Notes under the pieces: generated by a model | The model's database searches: none | What the model was told of the DNA's origin: nothing | What the model saw: only the letters and a program-made list of their open reading frames with translations | Made by a program: the position numbers and the translations under genes | Shown: piece by piece, positions 23,732-28,228 of the stretch | Numbering within the stretch: position 1 is the first letter of the stretch | How the letters are laid out: each line of letters begins with the position of its first letter | Assembly: GCA_949096025.1 (NCBI GenBank) | Contig: CARXKP010000011.1 | Span: 1 to 28,228 of the forward strand | Reading direction: 5' to 3' | DNA length: 28,228 nucleotides | Source of the DNA: an uncultured Eubacteriales bacterium | GTDB taxonomy: Bacteria > Bacillota > Clostridia > Christensenellales > UBA1242

Positions 23732-24812
23732 AGATATTATTATAGTTGCCACCATTGTGGTACTACTTGCCTCGTTTGGCTGTCTTATGGTTTATAGTGC
23801 TTCCTTTTACAGTGCCGAATATCATTATGGAAACAAGTATTTCTTTCTATTTAAACAGATAATGGGGGTAGTGCTTGGCATCTTTGCAATGATTTTTTTC
23901 ACCTTCTTTGATTATCATTATCTTAAAAAATTAAAGTGGTGGATAATCGCTTTTACATTGGTTTTGCTTGCTCTCGTTTTTGTTCCCGGCATTGGAATGG
24001 AGAGTTATGGTGCAAAAAGATGGATATCTGTTTTTGGGTTTTCTATTCAACCATCAGAAATTGCTAAATTTTCACTTGTGATTTTTATAGCTTCATATAT
24101 GTCCGATAATCACGAAAAGGTTAAAACTTTCAAAGGACTTCTTCCTGTACTTATAGTTGGAGGGATAATTTGTGTTCTTGTAATGATAGAGCCAAGTATG
24201 AGTGTTACGATGTGTATTGCTTTTGTTACACTATTTATGTTAATAATTGGAGGAATGAGTAAAAAGCACACTCTTATGTTTTCCATTCCTGCAGCTGCTC
24301 TTGTGCCGGTATTAATTATTGTAGAACCATATCGTCTTAAAAGACTTATGGCATTTATAGATCCCTGGGCTTCTCCGCAAGGCGAGGGTTTTCAACTTAT
24401 TCAATCGCTTTATTCTCTAGGAGATGGAGGGCTGTTTGGTGTTGGAATATTTAATTCTAGACAAAAGTATCTTTTCTTACCTTTTGCAGAATCGGATTTT
24501 ATTCTTTCAATTATAGGCGAAGAAATAGGCTTTTTGGGATTGACTATATTTTTGATGATTTATTTATTTCTTACCTATAAATTAATAAAAATTGGGCTTA
24601 GAGCAAAGGATAGATTTGGAACTATGCTAGCTTGTGGTGTTGCTTTTATTATTTCCGTTCAAACGCTATTAAATGTTGCGGTTGTAACAGGTTCTATTCC
24701 TCCTACAGGACTTCCTCTTCCTTTTATTTCAAGTGGAGGAACTTCAGTTATGGTATTTATGGGGGCTATAGGAATTTGCTTGAATGTTTTAAGACAAAGT
24801 AAAAATAAATAG
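23679..24812 (+). CDS. ftsW: FtsW/SpoVE-type SEDS peptidoglycan glycosyltransferase
   Basis: SEDS-family membrane polymerase of septal peptidoglycan, working with a class B penicillin-binding protein. About ten hydrophobic helices are visible. Motifs are LMVYSAS, GAKRWISVFGFSIQPSEIAKF, PWASPQGEGFQLIQSL, GVGIFNSRQKYLFLPFAESDFILSIIGEE, and PTGLPLPFISSGGTS. No ATG or GTG lies near the true N-terminus. The best start is TTG 23679, placed 7 bases after AAGGAG (23666-23671) inside murD, giving 377 aa. An ATG at 23628 would add 17 residues without a good ribosome binding site. From sequence FtsW and SpoVE cannot be told apart; the position after murD favours FtsW or SpoVE over RodA. Confidence 0.93.
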   Translation: MVRLHKLKWHKSEKGCLKDIIIVATIVVLLASFGCLMVYSASFYSAEYHYGNKYFFLFKQIMGVVLGIFAMIFFTFFDYHYLKKLKWWIIAFTLVLLALVFVPGIGMESYGAKRWISVFGFSIQPSEIAKFSLVIFIASYMSDNHEKVKTFKGLLPVLIVGGIICVLVMIEPSMSVTMCIAFVTLFMLIIGGMSKKHTLMFSIPAAALVPVLIIVEPYRLKRLMAFIDPWASPQGEGFQLIQSLYSLGDGGLFGVGIFNSRQKYLFLPFAESDFILSIIGEEIGFLGLTIFLMIYLFLTYKLIKIGLRAKDRFGTMLACGVAFIISVQTLLNVAVVTGSIPPTGLPLPFISSGGTSVMVFMGAIGICLNVLRQSKNK

Positions 24813-24832
24813 AGACATTTATTTTTGAGGTA

Positions 24833-24860
24833 TTGATTTTTTTTAAAATTATGATATACT
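24833..24860 (+). promoter_or_regulatory. Extended -10 promoter for the 201-aa gene
   Basis: TTGATT (24833-24838) and TATACT (24855-24860) are 16 bases apart, with TG one base before the -10. The ATG at 24884 follows AAGGAG. Confidence 0.7.
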
Positions 24861-24883
24861 TAGATTAAATTAAGGAGTATATT

Positions 24884-25489
24884 ATGAATAAAGAAAATGG
24901 TGAAAGAATTAAATCAAATAAACTTTTAAAAGTTGCAAAAACATTAAGTCGTGTTTCTATGGGATTTGTATTTGTTAGTCTTGCAGGTCAATTTGGGAAT
25001 GTAACTGGAGTATTAATAAATTCTAATAATAAAAATAATTTTATAGATAACATTTCAGAAACAACTCAATATCAACAATACTATAATGATGAGAAACAGG
25101 AAATGGAAGATGCTATGTTTTCTAAAGAAATCACTATTGATGAGTATAATAAACTTCGTGATGAATTAAAGGAAAACGGTGTAGTAAAATATATTGAAGA
25201 ATTTGGTACTGAAGAAGAAAAAGAGCAACTTGAAAAATTTATGACTCACGATAAAAATCTTGGTATTTCGTCAAGAGTGTTTAGAGATATTTCCTTTGCA
25301 AGTGTAGGTGTTGCGGTTGCAGGATTAGGAGTTGTTTTAGCGGCAGAAAGAAAACAAAAGAAAGAATTTAATGAAGAACTTGAAGAAACGAGAAAAGCAA
25401 TGGGAGAATTGTTGCGTAGTCTTGATAATGATCCATTCCCAGATTATACTGAAAACGATACAACTACTGATGAAAGTGAAAAAGAATAA
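24884..25489 (+). CDS. Hypothetical membrane protein, 201 aa
   Basis: Family not recognised. It has a basic N-terminus and a hydrophobic segment at about residues 25-43 (VSMGFVFVSLAGQFGNVTGV). A polar, acidic helical middle part of about 85 residues follows (QQYYNDEKQEMEDAM and on), then a second hydrophobic segment at about 134-152 (ISFASVGVAVAGLGVVLAA). The tail is charged and ends in an acidic Thr-rich stretch (ENDTTTDESEKE). This predicts two membrane helices with an extracellular middle loop. It sits where murG is often found but shows no relation to MurG. It has its own promoter and terminator, so it is an independent unit inside the cell-wall cluster. Confidence 0.75.
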   Translation: MNKENGERIKSNKLLKVAKTLSRVSMGFVFVSLAGQFGNVTGVLINSNNKNNFIDNISETTQYQQYYNDEKQEMEDAMFSKEITIDEYNKLRDELKENGVVKYIEEFGTEEEKEQLEKFMTHDKNLGISSRVFRDISFASVGVAVAGLGVVLAAERKQKKEFNEELEETRKAMGELLRSLDNDPFPDYTENDTTTDESEKE

Positions 25490-25500
25490 TTTTAAATTAA

Positions 25501-25530
25501 AAAAACCTATATTTAAGTATAGGCTTTTTT
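25501..25530. terminator. Bidirectional intrinsic terminator
   Basis: Stem CCTATA/TATAGG (25506-25511 with 25518-25523) is flanked by A5 or more on the left and T6 on the right. It lies between converging frames and can serve both. Confidence 0.75.
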
Positions 25531-25759
25531 ATTTATCTAAATTATTGTCTTTTCTAATTTGCTTAGATCTATCATTTGAAGTTTGAAATTCGATTGCTTC
25601 AGATGTAGTGGTATTTTCGTCCTCGTTAGTAGAAGAGACTCCTCCTGTATTTTCTTTCTCTTTTTTCTGCTTTTTCTCTTCGAGTTTTAGCCTTATTTTT
25701 GCTATAACGGATGAAGTTACTTGAACAGTTTGTTGTGCTATAGAGACATAAGCCCGCAT
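25529..25759 (-). CDS. Possible small gene or 5'-truncated remnant, 76 aa
   Basis: The frame begins with MRAYVSIAQQTVQVT, becomes Lys/Glu-rich (EEKKQKKEKE), and ends in a polar Ser/Thr tail. No ribosome binding site precedes the ATG. The same frame is open further upstream to a TGA at 25836-25834, and this extra part (FIIKLISTITSSAWIVYNVA) is hydrophobic and protein-like but has no ATG, GTG or TTG start. A TTGACA with TAAAAC at 17 bases lies at 25835-25807 on this strand. It may be a decayed membrane protein gene, a gene with an unusual start, or noncoding. Family unknown. Confidence 0.4.
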   Translation of the reverse strand: MRAYVSIAQQTVQVTSSVIAKIRLKLEEKKQKKEKENTGGVSSTNEDENTTTSEAIEFQTSNDRSKQIRKDNNLDK

Positions 25760-25835
25760 TGCAACGTTATAGACGATCCAAGCACTGCTAGTAATTGTGG
25801 ATATAAGTTTTATAATAAAGGTATTTGTTTGTCAA

Positions 25836-26020
25836 AGTCCATAGGTGAAAGTCATAGAGATAAGAGTTGGAAGTAAACTCCACTAAGATCGAAAAGATAA
25901 TCAAAAAATTTGTCAAAAGTTAATAATTATAAAAAGTTTTTGATAAACTCTTAATAAATAACTTTTATGTTTTATTGTTAAAGCACTAGCACAAAAATTA
26001 ATACTTTCATATATTAAAAT
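25836..26020. other. Noncoding gap upstream of murA
   Basis: I see no gene on either strand here. It contains an imperfect direct repeat (AAAGTCCATAG at 25834-25844 and AAAGTCATAG at 25848-25857), two copies of TTTGTCAAA (25828-25836 and 25909-25917), and a weak promoter-like pair TTGATA/TTTTAT (25940-25968) that might drive murA. Confidence 0.5.
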
Positions 26021-27340
26021 ATGGAAAGATTGTATTTAGAAACTAATGAACATCGCAAGGCGAGCGAGTGCTTTCTTATCATTGGAGGAAATCACCTAAA
26101 CGGAGAAGTTGAAATAGATTGTGCAAAAAATTCTCTTCTTCCTATAATTGCAGCAACTATTCTCGTAGAGGGGGAAGTGGAACTAAGGAAAGTTCCACTT
26201 TATAGTGATGTACTAGTTATGTGTGACATTATAAGGCATCTTGGAGGCAAAGCCGTTTTTAATGGGGAAAATCTAATAATAGACTGCTCTGGCCTTGATA
26301 AAAATTGTTTGCCGAATGAACTATCAGCATCAGTTCGTTCCTCTATATTTACTCTTGGCCCTATTCTTGGCAGAATGAGAAGTGCAAAGGTTGCCTATCC
26401 TGGTGGTTGTGATATTGGATTGCGTCCTATTGATTTACACCTTAAAGGTGTCAGAGAACTAGGTGCTAAAGTTGTTGAAAAAAATGGATACATATATGCA
26501 AGCGGTGAAAAATTGAAAAGTGGCGATATAATCCTTTCTTTTCCTAGCGTTGGAGCCACTGAAAATTTGATGATGCTTGCTGTGGCTATTGAAGGAGAAA
26601 CAAGAATTTTTAATCCAGCAAGAGAGCCGGAAATAAATGACTTGCAAGATTTTATTAATGCTTGTGGTGGAGATGTGTCAGGCGCTGGCAGTAACGCTAT
26701 AGTTATAAAAGGAGGGAAAAAGTTACACGGAACATCTTTCAAAGCTATGCCTGACAGGATAGAAACTGGAACTTACATTATAGCATCGGTAATGTGTGGT
26801 GGAGAAGTGGTACTAAAAAATTGTAATCCACAGCACAATAATGCTCTTTTATCTAAATTATCAAAAACTGCTTGCAAAATTACTGCCAAAGATGATATTA
26901 TAAAAATTGAGGCGAGAAGCAGACCTATAAGTTTTGGCGAAGTCGAAACTGCTGTGTATCCTGGATTTCCAACCGACCTTCAAGCGCCAATGACCGCACT
27001 TGCTTCAGTTAGTGATGGTTATAGTTTGGTTGTTGAAAATCTATTTGAGGCAAGAAGCAAGCACGTTGGAGAACTATTAAAAATGGGATGTGACATAAAA
27101 ACTAGAAATGGCATTACTATAATTAATGGTAGAGAAAAGTTATATGGAGCGGATGTTTTTTCTCCAGATTTACGAGGTGGGGCAAGTTTAGTACTTGCTG
27201 GGCTTGTAGCAGAGGGTTATACAACCATTGAAAATATTAAATTAATTGATAGAGGATACTATAAATTAGCAGAAAAATTACAACGGCTTGGTGGAGATAT
27301 TAAAAGACTAGAAATTTCTAGGCGTGGTTGTGACAGTTAA
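26021..27340 (+). CDS. murA: UDP-N-acetylglucosamine 1-carboxyvinyltransferase (MurA)
   Basis: Transfers enolpyruvate from PEP to UDP-GlcNAc, the first committed step of peptidoglycan synthesis. The catalytic pair K36-N37 (AKNSLLP) and the active-site Cys C130 in YPGGCDIGLRPIDLHL are present; with Cys rather than Asp at this place, the enzyme should be open to attack by fosfomycin. MPDRIETGTYI, YPGFPTDLQAPM and DLRGGASLVLAG are further family motifs. At 439 aa it is about 20 residues longer at the N-terminus than the Escherichia coli protein, and no Shine-Dalgarno site precedes ATG 26021, so the start is uncertain. Firmicutes often have two MurA copies; which one this is cannot be told. Confidence 0.95.
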   Translation: MERLYLETNEHRKASECFLIIGGNHLNGEVEIDCAKNSLLPIIAATILVEGEVELRKVPLYSDVLVMCDIIRHLGGKAVFNGENLIIDCSGLDKNCLPNELSASVRSSIFTLGPILGRMRSAKVAYPGGCDIGLRPIDLHLKGVRELGAKVVEKNGYIYASGEKLKSGDIILSFPSVGATENLMMLAVAIEGETRIFNPAREPEINDLQDFINACGGDVSGAGSNAIVIKGGKKLHGTSFKAMPDRIETGTYIIASVMCGGEVVLKNCNPQHNNALLSKLSKTACKITAKDDIIKIEARSRPISFGEVETAVYPGFPTDLQAPMTALASVSDGYSLVVENLFEARSKHVGELLKMGCDIKTRNGITIINGREKLYGADVFSPDLRGGASLVLAGLVAEGYTTIENIKLIDRGYYKLAEKLQRLGGDIKRLEISRRGCDS

Positions 27341-27381
27341 ATTTTTCTTGCTAAATAGAAGAGATTTACAAGAGAGGAGAG

Positions 27382-28228
27382 ATGTTAAAGAAGAAAAAAT
27401 GGTGGATAATTTTAGGTTGCGTTTTAACTGTGGTTATTCTTATAATCATTTTTTCTTTTACCGTTTTTTCATTAAAAACAGTGGAAATAGAATATAAAAC
27501 TTCTTCTAAGTATATTGAAAATACCAATGAAGAGATTATAGAAAGTGGAAAGTTTAAATATAAGCATACCGTTCTTATTCACAATAAAAATAGTTATAAA
27601 TACAACATTGAAGAATTTAATCCATATATCAAAGTGGTAAACATTGAAACTGTGTTTCCTTCAAAGTTTGTAGTCCATATAGCAGAAAGGCAGGAAATTT
27701 ATGCAATAGAAGATGATGAGAAATTCTATATTTGCGATGAGGAAATGAGGGTTCTTAGAATTGTCAAAAATTTTGAAAGTGATACATCTAATGCAATGCT
27801 TCTTCGTTTAGAAGAAAAACTTTCAGAGGAATATGAAGAGGGAGATTATATTCTTGAAACTAGAGAACCTAATATTTATAGATATCTTTTTGAAAATAAT
27901 AGATTGCTAGGTGAGCAACAGGCATTTATACAAGAAGTTACCCTTTTAAAAGAGCACGATGAAACTCTTAAAAAGGATTTAAATATAACATTGTTAAAGT
28001 TTTTTAGCGGGCAAACTTTTAAAATTGTCAATGATAATTATGGTATGAAATACAAGGTCAAATTGATGATAGATGTATATAGTCAACTTTATGATTTTAT
28101 AGGGAAAGAGATATCATCTAATGGTCAAAAAGTAGTCTTAAAGGAAGAAGATTTAAAAGATTGTACTATACTTATTTCAAACTACTATGACCTTTCAATT
28201 CATAAAGAAAACGAATGTTTCTTCAATA
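27382..28228 (+). CDS. ftsQ: FtsQ/DivIB-type cell division protein (3' end beyond the window)
   Basis: The ATG at 27382 follows GAGAGGAG. The protein has a short basic cytoplasmic start (MLKKKKWW), one membrane helix (about residues 9-30), and an extracellular part. The segment VVNIETVFPSKFVVHIAERQ, followed by FYICDEEMRVLRI, is the typical POTRA-to-beta junction of FtsQ/DivIB. The frame stays open for 282 codons to the window edge. Its place directly after murA fits the division cluster order. FtsQ/DivIB stabilises the FtsL-DivIC complex at the septum. The C-terminus is not visible. Sequence identity in this family is low, so the call rests on layout, motif and position. Confidence 0.8.
   Translation, partial: MLKKKKWWIILGCVLTVVILIIIFSFTVFSLKTVEIEYKTSSKYIENTNEEIIESGKFKYKHTVLIHNKNSYKYNIEEFNPYIKVVNIETVFPSKFVVHIAERQEIYAIEDDEKFYICDEEMRVLRIVKNFESDTSNAMLLRLEEKLSEEYEEGDYILETREPNIYRYLFENNRLLGEQQAFIQEVTLLKEHDETLKKDLNITLLKFFSGQTFKIVNDNYGMKYKVKLMIDVYSQLYDFIGKEISSNGQKVVLKEEDLKDCTILISNYYDLSIHKENECFFN

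Noticed and set aside
25836..25920. Possible group II intron end or tmRNA fragment because of GGTGAAAGTC
   Set aside because: No domain V hairpin, reverse transcriptase gene or tRNA-like part is present; the match is too short.

Overview
The window is a low-GC, tightly packed stretch of a Gram-positive chromosome. The organism is probably a member of the Clostridia or a related Bacillota lineage. The reasons are spoIIE and spoVG, the order dnaX-ybaB-recR, strong Shine-Dalgarno sites (AGGAGG-like), SigA-type promoters, U-tract terminators and AT-rich codon use. TGA is a stop, so the genetic code is standard. The DNPR motif in MurE predicts meso-diaminopimelate peptidoglycan, and the Y in the EEKYLS motif of Ddl predicts ordinary D-Ala-D-Ala ends. 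No tRNA, rRNA, CRISPR array, insertion sequence or phage gene was seen. The species cannot be named from the sequence alone.

Layout. 1-630: tail of an upstream gene, a bidirectional terminator and a small unknown gene on the minus strand. 650-7330: spoIIE, then dnaX-ybaB-recR and argS. 7331-10110: five small unknown genes, most with their own promoter and terminator; they include a small membrane protein, a probable secreted protein and a very acidic zinc-ribbon protein. 10143-11642: a DUF1846 gene on the minus strand. 11643-12050: an AT-rich divergent control region. 12051-15657: an operon of a diacylglycerol-glucosyltransferase-like enzyme, a DegV fatty-acid-binding protein, a short-chain dehydrogenase and a YcxB-like membrane protein. 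15807-16073: spoVG (minus). 16224-28228: a division and cell-wall cluster in the order alpha/beta hydrolase, membrane-anchored MurF-like ligase, ddl, murE, mraY, murD, ftsW, a 1.2-kb segment of unknown genes, murA and the start of ftsQ/divIB.

How the genes work together. The cell-wall cluster encodes most cytoplasmic steps of peptidoglycan precursor synthesis: MurA first, then MurD, MurE, Ddl and MurF, and MraY to make lipid I. It also encodes the FtsW polymerase and FtsQ. murG is missing from its usual place after ftsW, where the unknown genes sit instead. dnaX, ybaB and recR link replication and recombination.

The strongest unusual observation is in dnaX. The ATPase part (370 codons) ends right after a run of nine A. 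The tau-specific C-terminal domain continues in the -1 frame to 4526. This looks like programmed frameshifting or transcriptional slippage with the unusual polarity that the unshifted product is the short gamma-like form. A second notable point is the MurF-like ligase, whose normal N-terminal substrate-binding domain is replaced by membrane helices.
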